Origin: Pseudopithomyces maydicus
Lineage: Eukaryota > Ascomycota > Dothideomycetes > Pleosporales > Didymosphaeriaceae
Reading direction: 5' to 3'
Assembly: GCA_026873275.1 (NCBI GenBank)
Contig: JANTUC010000005.1
Span: forward strand, 2,604,001-2,668,000
DNA: 64,000 bases
Shown: positions 34,885 through 47,293 of the stretch, piece after piece
How positions within the stretch are numbered: position 1 is the stretch's first letter
Layout of the letters: the number at the start of each line of letters is the position of its first letter
Program-made: the position numbers and the translations under genes
Notes under the pieces: generated by a model
Seen by the model: only the letters and a program-made list of their open reading frames with translations
Told to the model about the DNA's origin: nothing
Databases searched by the model: none

Positions 34885-36806
34885 TCAGTCCCAGGATGCT
34901 CCGCCACCGGTAGCAGCGCCATTGTCCCAGGATGTTCCACCGCCGGTAGCAGCACCGTTGTCCCAAGATGCTCCGCCACCGGTAGCAGCGCCGTTGTCCC
35001 AGGATGCCTCACCAGCAGCAGCAGTGGTAGAAGCATCCGCGGCAGCGCCGTCAGTCCAACCGCCGCCGGTGTCGCCTCCGGCGTCGAAATCAGCGATCGG
35101 GGCCTTGCAACGCTGTAATGGTCAGTTGAATCTCTATTAGCAGGGCGATGCACATACCTTGATGGTGTGACCCATCTCACCACAGTTGGAACACTTCACC
35201 TTGGACCAATCCTTAGGCTCGGGACAATCGCGGGAGAAATGGCCCTGCTTCTCGCAGTTGCGGCAAGTGACGGTATCGGGGTTGCGAGGCTGGTCACACT
35301 CTTTCGAAATGTGATCCGCAGAACCGCAGTTATGGCAGGTACGAGGGCCACGAGCTTCGACGTTCGGACACTGTTACAGGGCCAGACGGTCAGTACTGAT
35401 ACTTATATGGTTCTGAGGACATGAGATACTTACGTCTCGAGAAAAGTGGCCCATCTGGTTGCACTTGCGGCACTCGACACCTTCAGCAGAGCGAGGCTCA
35501 GTGCAATCAGCAGCCTTGTGACCTGTCTGCTTGCAGTTCTTGCAGGCAAACGGATTGATGCGCTCCTTCGGGCAGTCGCGCGCACGATGTCCCTCCTCTT
35601 GACAATAGACACAGGTGATGACTGGGCCCGTCTTCTCGCGCTCGACAACCTCTTGATTGCAGTGCTTCTTGATGTGTCCAAGCTCTCCACAGTTGGAGCA
35701 AAGGGGCAAACCACGGTCGACGACGAAACCAGCCGACTTGAGTCGCTCCATATTCTCATTAGCGTCAGCAGGCCAGCCCTGTGCAAGCTTTGCGCGGCGC
35801 GGCTTCGGGCCAGTCTGGATGGTAAGGACATACTCCTGATTGGGGTTGCCACAAAGATCGAGAATGGTCATATTGGGGGCGATCTCCTGCTTCAGGGCGA
35901 TGAGGTGCAAACGAAGTTCTGATTCGCGGAGGGCGAACTCCACATCGTTCACGTTGAAATTGTCTGGGCCAACGGCGCGAGCATATGCACGCAGACAGAT
36001 GCGGAAAGTGTCGAGGTCCTTCTCCTTGTCTGCATCCACAAGCTGTTTCATGTCAGCTCAAAGTAAAGGCCTGACCATGTCTATTTGAACGAACCTTGGT
36101 CCAGGCTTCATCAGCTGTCAACTCCGGCACACCTGTGTAGTCGATCTTGCGACGAGATTTGCACTCGATAGCCTTGTGGCCAGACTCATCACAGAGCTTG
36201 CAGACAACAGAGGGGCAAGAGCGTGCGCTGTGGCCCTCAACACCACACAAGTTGCAGGTACCGGTGAACGGACGCTCGACTCTAGGGTTGGTACAGTCGG
36301 CCTTGTTGTGGCTGTTGAACAGTCAGAATATGCAATATCTCATCCGTACACAGAACAACTCACCCAACCTGTCCGCAATTGAAGCACTCTCCAGTCATAC
36401 CACCACCGGCGGGCTTGTCAGGACAATCGCGAGCGAAATGACCGGTCGAGCCGCAGCTGTGAAATGTCAGTCAGTCTATTCAATGCATAAATGAGGAAGC
36501 GGTAGCTGTATACACATCGTGTACCAGTGACAAGACCGCAGAGGACAACTCACACTCGACAACCCCCATCACCGCTATTGCCGTTGCCGTTGCCGTTTCC
36601 AGCACCGCCATCGCCACCAGCGCCCCAGCCATCGCCGCCAGCGCCGGCGTCACCGCCAGAACCCCAGCCATTGCCATCAGCGCCAGTGACAGCAGCGCCG
36701 CCGCCAGAATCATCACCTCCGTTCCACGCATCGTCACCTACACACCAGTCAGACCGAGCACCTCGCTACAACATTCCTTACACTTACCAGTACCCCAGTC
36801 AGCCAT
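34885..36806 (-). CDS. CCHC zinc-knuckle protein with 11 knuckles
   Basis: Seven exons: 36806-36788, 36737-36554, 36456-36364, 36311-36095, 36042-35434, 35370-35158 and 35112-34885. All introns are 45-97 bp and in phase, giving 520 aa. After a Gly/Asn/Asp-rich N-terminus come four CX2CX4HX4C knuckles (first: CRVCGSTGHFARDC), a linker of about 120 residues containing a mostly helical segment (LRAYARAVGPDNFNVND), then seven more (CSNCGELGHIKKHC to CSNCGEMGHTIKRC). The C-terminus is a 12-residue repeat with WDNGAATGGG. This is the expanded Byr3/Gis2/CNBP-like family of filamentous ascomycetes, expected to bind single-stranded nucleic acid or mRNA. Confidence 0.9.
34888..35012 (-). repeat. 36-bp coding tandem repeat
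   Basis: About 3.5 copies of a 36-bp unit in the last exon of the zinc-knuckle gene, each encoding a 12-residue unit ending SWDN. Copies differ by a few silent or A/T substitutions. Confidence 0.85.
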
Positions 36807-38428
36807 CTTAGCAATTGCCGTTCGTGAAAGACGACTAGAAAGCTTGCGCCGCAAACCAAGTCAGCACACAAAACAAGCCAAGAAGCCACTCCCAGCGCAT
36901 GGGTAGCATGCCTACCTCGTGAACTCGATGACACCTCGTATCCCAGCAATCGCACACACACTAGAGACTGAAACCGCTCGTGTAAAGAGTAGGCAGGTAG
37001 AAGTGAGGAGCAAGCTAGGCGAGCGAAATTGTGTTGTTTGTGTAAAGGTTGGGCGGCGGCGGACGTTTTTCTATCAAGTGAAGGTCGGGGGTGGGTAGCT
37101 CCGCTCCGGGGCGTGTATCGCTCCTTCCCTCGTTGTTGGCGGGCAGAGGACTCGGCGTCACTAGTGTTATCCGGGTCTGTGGTTGAGGAAGGTGCGAGAA
37201 AGGAGGGCGGATGAGTGAGTGGGGTGAGTGAGCTGGGTGGGGGATAGGGAGGGAAGGTACGAGGGAGCTAATGGCTCGGCGTAGTATATGAAGGAGTGGT
37301 TCTCAGAGGATAGGGAAATTTGGGTAAGAGAGAGCTGGATATTGGAGAGGGAGACAGGTGGAACGGAGGTGGTAGGTGATCTGACAAAATGCTGAGATCA
37401 ATGGTATGAGCGGAGATGTCTTGCTTTGAGGCGAATGCCGTACTCGAGGAGTCTCGAACTCGAGGAGCATCGTGTGGTGAAGGTGCATTTCGTACTCGAG
37501 AGACTTCCCGCAATCGATAATATCTCACTCCAACCGTATCTTGCACTCGCGGGACACCTGGATATTTCGAACTTGAGGGGTAGCACATTGTTTCCAAGGC
37601 CATTCCCCGAGAAAGAAGTTTACATTCTACTCCACCAGGCTTTATTTCTTGGACAGAGAATGTGGTAGGCACGGTATCACCAGAGCTCAGGTAGCAATAT
37701 GATACACAGTAACCCGGCATGCTGTGCCCGAGGCGCACATCCTCTCATATACCATCCTCTCCGAATAAACACACACATCCCACCAGCGCTGTATCTCTTT
37801 GGCGAAGAACTCGGCAGCTACAGCATCACTATCACTCGTCGCCCTCAGCGAGAGAACCAACCCGTATCATGCCGACACCAGTGGACTGCAAACCAGCCGG
37901 AACGACTTTACTCCCCATAAGTGGAGCACCAAAACAATGGCTTCGAATTCATCCACTCCATATGGGAGCACCAAACCAGCCGTAACAAATTCGTGCACCA
38001 TGAAAGGAGCACCAAAACAATCTCAGACACGAGAGCATCCACGCACACATACACCTGGCCCTCACTCACACCGAAAGATGACACGATACACATACACATA
38101 CACATACACACACAGAGCAATACGAACGCAAAACCCAACACAACATTCAACTTAAGTCCAATCCGGACCGGACAAACAGCTTACATTTACTTTACTCAAA
38201 TGGTATCAATCATAAGCGCTCATAATCGTACCTCCTTCGTTCGCAAACCCTACGTACGCCTGATAACATCACACCCATTCGCTGAAAATCGTTCCGCCGG
38301 CATCATCATCGTTTGACTTGGCTGGATCCAACTTGATGACCTAACACGGCTGACCTACAACAACAACAACAGACTCATCCACGTATATACAAGACACGCA
38401 CCAGACTAGTTTAGACACACTAGACACA
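36807..38428. other. Intergenic between zinc-knuckle and chitin synthase genes
   Basis: About 1.6 kb. Holds a cluster of CTCGAG-containing words (about 37443-37500), a CACATA repeat at 38087-38115, CAA repeats near 38357, and TAGACACAC repeats at 38411-38435. No gene is seen. Confidence 0.5.
38087..38115. repeat. (ACACAT)n microsatellite
   Basis: About 29 bp of CATACA units. Confidence 0.85.
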
Positions 38429-41400
38429 CTAGACACCCCGGAACTGCACCACGTTAGCACTTGCACAACCTTCCTCCCGGGGGCGCGAAACCCCCGGGAG
38501 ACGAGACGGGGAAAAGAAAAAAACTCACCATCCTAACAATCAAAAACCACATCGCGCCGATGAACCTAAACAGCGACAACCCAGCCACACTCCACAGCAC
38601 AACCGCCAGATAAATCGTCGCGGCGCGATTCTTCTTCTCCTCGGCCGCATTCGGATTGCTGACCGTGACCTCGAGGCCGCCCGTCTGCAGGACGGCGGCG
38701 CAAAGCGCCAAATTGCAGAACATCCAGAAGAGCACAACACCCGAGCGGAAGCCCTTGTAGTAATCCTCTTGCTTGTCCGAGTCGGAGACGACCTTCTCCG
38801 GCTCCTTGTATTTGGAGGAGAAGACCTGGATCTCGGCCTCGTACTGGGTGTTTAGATCTGCGTCGTCGGTCGGGGCGTGGATTTCTGCTTTGCCGTCGGC
38901 CTTTGTGGTGACGGTGGGGAGTTTCTCTGCTTTGGTGTCGCCCTTGGTTCCCCAGGTGATGTCGTGGGTGTTGCAGAAGGCGTAGACGTTGAGGATGTTG
39001 ATGTAGGTTGGGGTCATGAGGAGGTATTGGATGAAGCAGGTGAGCATGTGCCAGGGGTCGAGGAAGAGGATCGAGACGACGAGCCACATGAGGTACGTTG
39101 ACGCCAGCGAGACCACCAGGGTGAAGAAGATCTGGTCTGCGAAGATGTCGCCGATCTTGAAGCCGTCTTTTTTCGCGACTTGCTCTTGGACGGAGCGAAC
39201 GGTGATGAAGACGGAGGCGAACATGAGGTAGGCCATGATGACGCACCAGAAGTAGACCATGCTCATGTACCATTTATTTGATCCTTGGGGCCGGTTACCC
39301 AGCGCGAGGATGAAACATGTTATGAGCACGCCGATGTATAACCATTCGAAGACGACGAAGAGGACTTTTCCAGCCGTGCCGATTTCCGTGGAAAGGGACT
39401 TGGTGAGGATGACGAAAACCAGGAAGAAGTTACCGAGAGCGAACCAGGCGAAGATCATGTTGATGGTCTGATACAAGAATTCCACGAGGAACATCATCTT
39501 GCGTAAGAATGAGTGGTCGCTGCGGAAGATATCGAAGGAGTGGGCCAGAGCATAGACAGCAGCGAAGAAGGAACCGTTCAGCCATCTTCTTCGCTGGAGG
39601 ATAAAGTCGGCCATTTCGACCGGGACATCGGTTTCGCCGTTGGCGGATTTGACGTACTGTAGAATCCAGTGGCAATTCCGCTTGGAGACCAACTCGAAGC
39701 AGAGAATACGGTCCTCGGCGAGATACATGTTAGCAGTAAACACGCCGGCATCCGTACCGTGCATCTTCTCTCCGAGGAAGTACTTCTCCAGAGGTCCAGT
39801 GCCAGTCTTGTCGTTCTGCAGCGCCACATAGCGGTAGGCGGAGAACGCTCCCGGAAGCACAGAGATGAAACCGAAAGCGGATTCCAACGGCTTATCCAGG
39901 ATGTTACTCATCTTGTACTCAAAGTTCTGCGTCGCCACAAGCGGGTTTAACAGCTTCTTACCGCCAACCAACATGGCCTTGATTTCACCGCAAGCACCAG
40001 CGCACATTGGCTCCAGATCGAACGCCTTCCAAAGATGGTAAATAGAGTCCTTTCCAGGTTTTGTTCCCGCATCAAGGAGAACGCAAATATTAGGATCCAA
40101 GACCGCTCCGAAAGCCTGGAAAAACCACCTGTGGGAGTTAATCTTCTTCTGATTCTTCTCCTTCAAGCAGAAGAGCATCTGCACAGGGGTGTTTCCTTTC
40201 TTGACACCCACCACGCCCTTCTTGATGTCTAGCGTCATTTGAGTGGTGTACTGCCATCCCGTCAGATTCAAGTCATACGCATTTTCACGAGACCAGACCT
40301 ACCTCATAGATATGCGCCGTCACGTCCCGGCCGTTGACTTGCTGCTTGGCGATGCCATCTTGGTACACGCCGAGCGCGGCCAGCACGGCCCTGGTCCTGG
40401 GGTTGATCTTAGCACGCCCATCGCTGACGACGCACACGACGATTTTCTTCCACGCGTCCTTGCCCCACGTCTTGCTGTTCGTCCGCGAATTCATGTACTC
40501 GATGTTCTTGATCACGCCAATCATTGTCCGCGCAAACAGCTCGTCCTCTTCGTTGTACATGGTGATGACTATGAACAGCTCGGTATGCCTGGGCTTCGCA
40601 AACAGTTTCTGTCGCAGCGTGAAGCGCTCTTCGGCGAAATAGGAGGGGTCGCAGGTGGCGGCTGAGTATCGCATATGTGTGAATTCCTATAGTTGCAGAT
40701 CTCAAGTCAGCGCAGCTCATTATGGGGTGAAAGGGTACTTTGTGGACATATCGCAGACAGACGCATCTATACGCATGCAGAGCCACTCATACCCAGTCTG
40801 AGGGTCAGAGGCGCAAGGTGGTATAGAGCGTTGTTGCAGAATTGATCCACCTCGTACCGGGAAGGGTACATACATCGCGCTCTGGGGGCTGTGCATGTTG
40901 CACCTGGTTCAGCAGCCGCGGTGGAATCGGGCAATCAAGCACCAAGTTTCCCTTGAACAGCTGGACCTCCTTCACCGTCTTCCACCTCTTGATGGGGGCC
41001 GGGCTCGGTGTGGGTTGTGGTTCGTCGTGGAACGGGTTCTCGGGCTGAAGATGCTGGTCGTCGCCCGGGGCGTACTCGTCGTGATCGAGCGGGGCGTGTG
41101 GATCAGGCCCAAAGGAGGTCCCGCCGCCGATCATGGGCCTCCGGTCGTCATCCTGCCAGTAGTGGTCTGGCTGGGCGCCATACGGGTGTGGGCTTTCGTC
41201 GTGCGGCGAGGGGTCGTACGGCGGGTTGTAGTAGGCATCGTGGTGCGCTTGGGGGTCGAGCGAGTAGCTGCTGTCCTGGCGGTGGGCCGGGCGCGGGGTG
41301 TAGTCGTCGTGGTAGTCGCCGGGGGCGTATGGCATGTTCTCGACGGAATACTATGCGCCTGGGGTCAGCTTCCCATGCTCAACTTGTAGGCCAATGAGAC

Positions 41401-41846
41401 GTACACTTGGCTGCAATGCCAGTCTGTCGGAGGGTGTGCCTGGGCCGGGCCCAGGGCCCATGGGGATCTCTAGCGGGCCAGCTTGCGACTGTGAGTAGTT
41501 GTCGAGCTGGTAGCCGGCCAGCGGGTGGCCTGGCGAGGGCGTGCGGCCTGGCCTTCGCGGGTCCATGGGCGGAGAGTAGTGGTCGGGTTCGTCTGCGCAG
41601 GTGTGCGGTTAGCAACGGCGGGCAATGGTTGTTGGGCAGAGGAATGCAAGTGTAGCGCTCGCGGCGGCGTGCTGACACTGGAGGGCTGCTTGTCAGGTAG
41701 CTCGACGGCTATGGTATAGCACAGGATCGACCAGGTTCACAAGCAAGCCAAGGGAAAGAGGCGCGGTCGGCCACGCGGCATCGGCAGCGTTACAAGCTTT
41801 CTGGGGTGGCAAGCAGAAACGTACCAACACGATTATAGCCCGACAT
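38429..41846 (-). CDS. chsB: Chitin synthase, class III
   Basis: Exons 41846-41825, 41592-41405, 41350-40874, 40686-40303, 40250-38529 and 38443-38429 join in phase to 935 aa. The N-terminus is Pro/Tyr/His/Asp-rich and disordered, as in ChsB. The core begins EFTHMRYSAATCDP and contains LFIVITMYNEEDELFART, LLDAGTKPG, NILDKPLESAFGFISVLPGAFSAYR (conserved in division 1 enzymes), the EDR motif in LAEDRILCFE and the catalytic QRRRW. About seven membrane helices follow. The last exon encodes only FRGV, the exact ending of class III enzymes (RMFRGV). It makes chitin at hyphal tips and septa. The 232-bp first intron is the longest. The frame is intact. Confidence 0.96.
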
Positions 41847-43208
41847 GGTGGAGGGGCGATGATGCCTGGCGGCTTTGTTCGCAAAGTGAAGTGCTGCGTC
41901 CTCAAACCTCGGACGTTCGTGAATGATATCACCCGGGCGGCCTTGCTGTTTACGCGGGACAGCACAACCCAGCAACGGTTGAGCCTCTGATCCTCGACGA
42001 TGATGCGCTTTGCGGCTAGGCGCGTTGGGTTTCAGGTGTGTTTTGTGGGGACCGACGTAGTGCGATTGTTTACCCAGCAACGGGATGGACGACTGTTGCG
42101 CAACGAACACACACTGCAACACTGTCGAGGTGGAGAAGAGGAAAGCAGCGCGAGGAAGAGATCGCAACAGTGTTTACTCCATCTAACGCTTTTGACGCTT
42201 TTCCTCTGCTCAGCCGCGTCTTCCCTGCTCAGCGCTCACTGGCCGGCCTGAAACTTGGTCTGCGCCCCTGCAACCAGATATCACGACGCACGAATCGCGT
42301 CTTCTGCGCCACATGCACCGCCGCTCCCCCTCCACACCCATTGCCGCTCCCGATCTATATTTACCACTACCAGCCCTACCATGACGCGGCAACGAGAAAA
42401 CATGTCGGGTCCTTGTTCAACGCTTGAAAATTCAGTCGGTGGCCATGGCCTTCCACCGCTGACCTTCGCTCGAGGATTGTCGAAATCCCACAGTAATCCG
42501 CTAGACCTTCTCTATCTACGCCCGGGCGTGCGGCTGATGGTCATTTTGGGGTCGCAGTAACGAGCACGATGCGCAAGGTTAGCGTCCAAACAGCCGTTCC
42601 ATTTTAGTCGTGGATGACCTAACCAAACTCGCCTACGTTTTCTCCAATGGGTAAAACCTACGTCCAGTACATGTGACTAGCTTTACAAAAGTACCTAGCA
42701 AGTGCAATAGCTCATCTCGACGGAACTGGTGTTACTAGCTTCTTGTTTTCTGTCTGTCCACTGTGTTGATGTGTATGATCGTGTGATCTTGAGTAGGCTC
42801 ACTTGAAGTCACAGTGAACCTGTTCTCGCCTCATCTTGGACTGATTCGCCTCTCGCCAGCACACACTCAGCCTTGCTGCGCCCCGCTGCGAATCGTATTA
42901 TCTACCCCGGGCCTTGCTGGACTACCGTATCTTGCTCGCAGAAAAAAGTACGACTACAGTTACGCCCATAGTTGGAAATAGCTTACATCATCCATCCTGC
43001 AATCCTTTAGTATAGCTCAGTGCTTCATCTGATTAGGTACCTAGGTACATGCCACCTCACGTGAGTAGCGGAGGTCCATTCACATGTACATTCAACGAGC
43101 GAGATAATGTGCCCATCATTTCAACTGGGCTGCTGAGTACATCCGGCTGCACATACATAGACACAAATTGATACAGTTGAAGTCACCACTAAATGACAGC
43201 CCCCCACC
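41847..43208. other. Divergent intergenic region
   Basis: About 1.36 kb upstream of both chitin synthase (minus) and the ULD protein (plus). No gene or repeat is seen. Confidence 0.5.
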
Positions 43209-45084
43209 ATGGTATTCCCCTTCGGCGTCTCAGTGGGCGACTTCATCTCGGGCATCAAGCTCTTCAAAGACGCCATCGACGCTTTATCCAAAACCCACGG
43301 CGCCCGCGCCGACTACGCCGAGCTCTCCAGATCCCTCAGCTCCCTCCAAAGGGCCCTCGAAACAGTGGGCAAAGTCAAGCTAGACACACCCCAGCACACG
43401 CAAGCCTTGAATCAGATCCTCAACGACTGCAAAACATGCTTGTCGAATTTCCTGATAAACATTGCAAAGTTCCGGAGTCTGGATGCGCGGTACGCGACGA
43501 AGGCGAGGCTCGTCGTCATGTTTAGGCAGGTGCAGTGGGCGCTGTGTAAGAGGGATGATGTGAGGGGTTTAGGCTGGAGGTCGAGACGCATGTTGCGGCG
43601 TTGGAAATGCTTTTGATTGCGTTTCAGGTGTGAGTGTTGGCATCATCCGTTGTTTTTTTTTTTGTGTGCCGTGCTTGCTAATATGTGTCGTAGACAATTG
43701 ACTATGCGAATAGAAAAGCAGACGTCGAAAATCGAAACAACTACGAGTGAAATATCGACTAAAGTCACGCAAGTTGCCCATGATCAAGCTAAACTCAGAG
43801 ATCAATCTCAGGAGGCAGCTCGTGAGCAAGAGGGGCATTTGTCGGTAATTCGGAGGGGTGTGGAGTCGTGTTCTTTAGAAGTAAAGGGGCAAAATAATAT
43901 TCTGCTTGAGCTGCAAAACAAGCTGAGAATGTATGTGCTTTCGGAATATCGTGTGAGCGTATAAGCAAGGTCTTATTAACACATGGATTAGGGGTCTCTC
44001 CACCGACGAGCAACGCATCATGTTCCACTTACTTCAAAACACCTTTCTACAAAACGAGACTCTCCACCGAGAGATCAAAGATCTCCAGACTCAGAACAGC
44101 GTTCTCGTGAATCACATACTGGATGTAAAGAAATCTCTCCGCATTCAAAGACAAGTCCCCCCTCAGGTTTTACTCCAACAGCCTGTCATCCTGAACGACG
44201 CACTTGGTCGCATCGCTCCTTTCCATCTGGAATTCATCGATTCTGTAGAGGCCTTCCTTGCCGTACTGCAGATTCGCTTTGAGCATGTTGGCAGGCCGAA
44301 GATATCGAGGCTGGAGTTCGATCTCCGTGACACTGCTAATCAGAAAGTGATTGGGCTCCGGAAGTCCTGGAAGGGTGTTTTTCGCGTACGTTTCCTCCGC
44401 TCCTTGCTAGAGGTCTCTCGGGTCAGTACTCGTACTGACGGTCAACAGGCTGGACAGCACATCGATATGAGCATGTTGTTTGCTCTTTCTCATGATCAGA
44501 CGTCTTGTCCGGGGTGCCATTATAAAGACGACAGTATGTTCGAAGAAGGGGCGTCGGTGGAATGGTAAGTAGTCTGTATCCTTTAAAAACACCGCTAATC
44601 TTTTACAGCCAGAAATGTCATATCATATACAGATACGGGAACCAACGGACTGGTGACCGTGTTCATTTGTTGGAAGACGACAAGATTGATCTGGAGCCGG
44701 AAGAGGGAGATTGCAATGTGTCAGACTTCTGCCGGGTCTCTATTTTCAAACCAGCGATTCCCGCAGAAGATAAACCGATACGGAATGCGGCAAAAGTCCC
44801 AAAGGCCAAAGCATCCCGAAGTCTTCCCATTCGAAGTGCCTCGCCAGGTCCAAGTACTGCGGATCCATTCATTCAACCATTATTATTTCAACAACGGACG
44901 AAACAATTGGCCAAACAAGCACCCATAATCCAGAGTCCGAAGGTACCTTTGAGGATGGAGCATTTTGGGGGGGAGTATTCGGTATCGTCCCCGTTGGGCG
45001 AATATTTGGTATTGTCCCAATTGTGCGGCTTTGAATTCTAGACTTACTCCGGATTTTTGCCCTGAATGTGGCAGTGTCCGATAG
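43209..45084 (+). CDS. Ubiquitin-like (ULD) domain protein with zinc ribbon, frame broken
   Basis: The N-terminus (MVFPFGVSVGDFISGIKLF) is the fungal N-terminal helix bundle seen in STAND-related and ULD proteins. A one-base break at G4 43564-43567 leads to ETHVAALEMLLIAFQ. Introns are 43630-43693, a second with donor at about 43932 (AT|GTATGT) and acceptor at about 43991, 44380-44450 (phase 0, GTACGT...CAACAG), and one just before CQKCH. A coiled-coil part is followed by LNDALGRIAPFHLEFIDSVEAF, the start of the ULD domain, then CPGC and CQKC pairs. The end appears to be a zinc ribbon (YCPNCAALNSR, then FCPECGSVR) with stop at 45082-45084; reaching it needs one G fewer in the G7 run 44967-44973. 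The role of this family is unknown. Confidence 0.7.
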
Positions 45085-45535
45085 TACTGGGTTACTTTGA
45101 ATTTTAGGTTCACAGCGAAGAATTAATTGTTGGTATAAGGATTCAAGGACGCGGCGCCCCAGGCGTAACTCTGGGTAACGGCCATTTTAGTCGCAGCCAC
45201 AAGCGAGGCTAGCGCAAGCATGTCTGACAGGAGGCTTACGGCGGGTGGAGCTTCGGTTCGGCCGCCTCGCAATGCCGCACTTTGGCAAGTGCAGCGGGAG
45301 CAGCCAGTGCGTTTTCCGTCGACGAATCCACGCCTTCCCCAACCAACCAACCAACCAACCAATCAAAAACCCTCACGGTTTTAACACCATCTTTTCCATC
45401 CACCGTTCCGAATCTAATACCATTTCACGAAATCACAACGTTCTACCTCCATCATCACCTCAATTCACCCCCAAACGAAGACAAAAGAAAGAAGAAAATC
45501 TCATTACCCCTCTACCCTCACCACATCCGTCCATC
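45085..45535. other. Intergenic
   Basis: Holds an (AACC)n run near 45340-45362. No gene is seen. Confidence 0.5.
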
Positions 45536-46087
45536 ATGAAACCCGCACCCACTCGCACCCCCAACCACAACCACAACCACAACCACAACCACAACCACAA
45601 CCAACATTCACCCTCCTCTCCCCCATCCCTCCAAAACTCCTCCCCACACTATCCCCCTCCTCACCTCGCTCGAGCGAAAAATCTTCCCCACCTCCTCTTC
45701 CACCGCCTTTAACTACCCCCTCGAGCTGAAAAAACCCACCATCGGCGTCATCCTCGCGCACTACCCAGCCTCAGCCTCACCCTCCTCATCTTCCCCCCGC
45801 CCCTCCACCACCCTCCCACCCCAACCCCCCATCGGCTACCTCGTCTTCCAACGCCTAAAGGGCACAACCTGGCTGCATAAGCTGGGCGTGGTTGAAGCGG
45901 AGAGGGGGAAGGGGGTTGCGAGGGGGATGGTGGGCGTGATGAGGAGTGTGTGAAGAAAGGTGGGGGGAGGAAGGTGGTGTTGTGGGTTGAGGAGGGGAAT
46001 GAGGGGGCGAGGAGGTTGTATGAGGGGGAGGGGTTTGAGGAGAGGGAGAGGGTGGTGGGGTATTATGGGGAGGGGAGGGGGGACTGA
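45536..46087 (+). CDS. GNAT-family N-acetyltransferase, frame broken
   Basis: Three frames read in sequence form a short GNAT protein of about 180 aa: FTLLSPIPPKLLPTL, then SLERKIFPTSSSTAFNYPLEL and IGYLVFQR followed by the acetyl-CoA loop VEAERGKGVARGMVG, then VVLWVEEGNEGARRLYEGEGF, the typical last strand and helix. Frame changes lie near the (CCACAA)n repeat, at C5 45653-45657 and near 45943-45950. Each would be repaired by one added base. The start is uncertain: ATG 45536 opens a His/Asn repeat that may be coding. Substrate unknown. The coding strand is C-rich before 45860 and G-rich after. Confidence 0.6.
45562..45602. repeat. (CCACAA)n hexanucleotide repeat
   Basis: About seven copies, at the presumed 5' end of the GNAT gene, where it would encode alternating Asn-His. 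Confidence 0.9.
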
Positions 46088-46340
46088 GGATGGAAGTTGA
46101 GGTTTGATTTGAGGGGGAGGGGCGAAGGGGGATAGATGTGGGAGAGGGTCGGATGGGGTGGTTGGGGTATGGATGGAAAGGGGAATTGTGTGGTGTGGAG
46201 GTTGATGGGTGGGTTTGTGGTTGTTTGATAACGTTTAACAACAGATGAGACGTCAATTGTGTAAAGACTTATTTCAAGAGTGTCCGTCTATCATGGGTAT
46301 CAAATCGCTCCTCCTCTCCCCAACCCCCTCCCCTCACCAC

Positions 46341-46988
46341 CTAACTCAACTCCCCCTTCTCCAACCTCTCCAAAAACGCCCCCGAAAACCTCACCGCCTG
46401 CTCATACGCCACCTTAAACCCCTCATTCCCCCCATAATACGGATCCTGCACCTCCTCGCCCTTACCGCCCCTCCGCCTCTCGCCGCCAAACTCCCCAAAC
46501 AGCATGACCTTCCCGACGCCCTCCTCCGTCCCCCTCCGCCGCACCTCGCGCGCCCGCAGCTCCATCAGATCCTCCAGATTCGCATCGTCCATCGCGAGGA
46601 TGTAGTCGAAGGCGTCGAAGTCGGAGGCGGGCTTGAATTTGCGCGCTGAGTGCCGGTACGAGGTTATGCCGTTCTTCTTGAGGGTCGCCATGGTGCGCGA
46701 GTCGGGCGCGTCGCCGACGTGGTAGGCGCCGGTGCCGCAGGAGTCGATGGTGGAGATGAGGGGGTGGGAGGGGGCGAGGGGGTTGGGTTAGGGAGTGGAA
46801 GACGCCTTCGGACATGGTGGAGCGGCCTGGAGGAATTGTCAGTTGGTGGGAGGCTGGGAGGGGAGAGCAATGGTGGACGTACAGATGTTGCCTAGGCATA
46901 CGAAGAGGACGGAGACGGGCTTGGGGGATGGGCCTGAGGCGCCGTTTGCGCTTGCGGCATTGGTGGTGGCTGATTCTCCCTTGGCCAT
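46341..46988 (-). CDS. Low-molecular-weight protein tyrosine phosphatase
   Basis: Exon 1 46988-46883 encodes a Ser/Ala-rich leader and VLFVCLGNIC. A 56-bp intron (46827-46882) splits the Cys codon, and exon 2 continues RSTMSEGVFHSLT, completing the CX5R(S/T) catalytic loop. Further on are IDSCGTGAYHVGDAPDSRT, the HSARKF region and DPYYGG with the general-acid Asp. Between SLT and the IDSC region the frame shifts; on the + strand there are three G5 runs (46760-46764, 46770-46774, 46778-46782), and one extra base in two of them restores it. About 180 aa. It dephosphorylates phosphotyrosine proteins in the cytosol. It is divergent from the hydrolase gene 305 bp away. Confidence 0.9.
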
Positions 46989-47293
46989 TGTGTGGGGTGC
47001 TGGGGCTTGGTGTATGGTGCGGTAAATGCGGTGTAGAGAAGTTGGTGTTTTCGAGGCGTCAAAAAGAAAGTCACCTCTTATCGATCGGCAGGGTCCGATG
47101 ACGATAGCGGGGCAACCCGACTGTCTAACAACAGAGCCGCCTCCCGCCGCACTATATATACAATCCGCTCCCCACGCTGCGCAATTGCACGAATCCACCG
47201 CATATTTGTCTCTGATCACGCGCCCTTCCTCGAAAAGCATTGACGCGATTCTCCATTCCGTACAGATTGCGCCAATCAATCCACAACACTTGC
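46989..47293. promoter_or_regulatory. Bidirectional promoter region
   Basis: 305 bp between the divergent starts of the tyrosine phosphatase (minus) and hydroxyisourate hydrolase (plus). A tatatata element lies at 47153-47160, about 135 bp before the hydrolase ATG. Shared regulation is inference. Confidence 0.45.
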
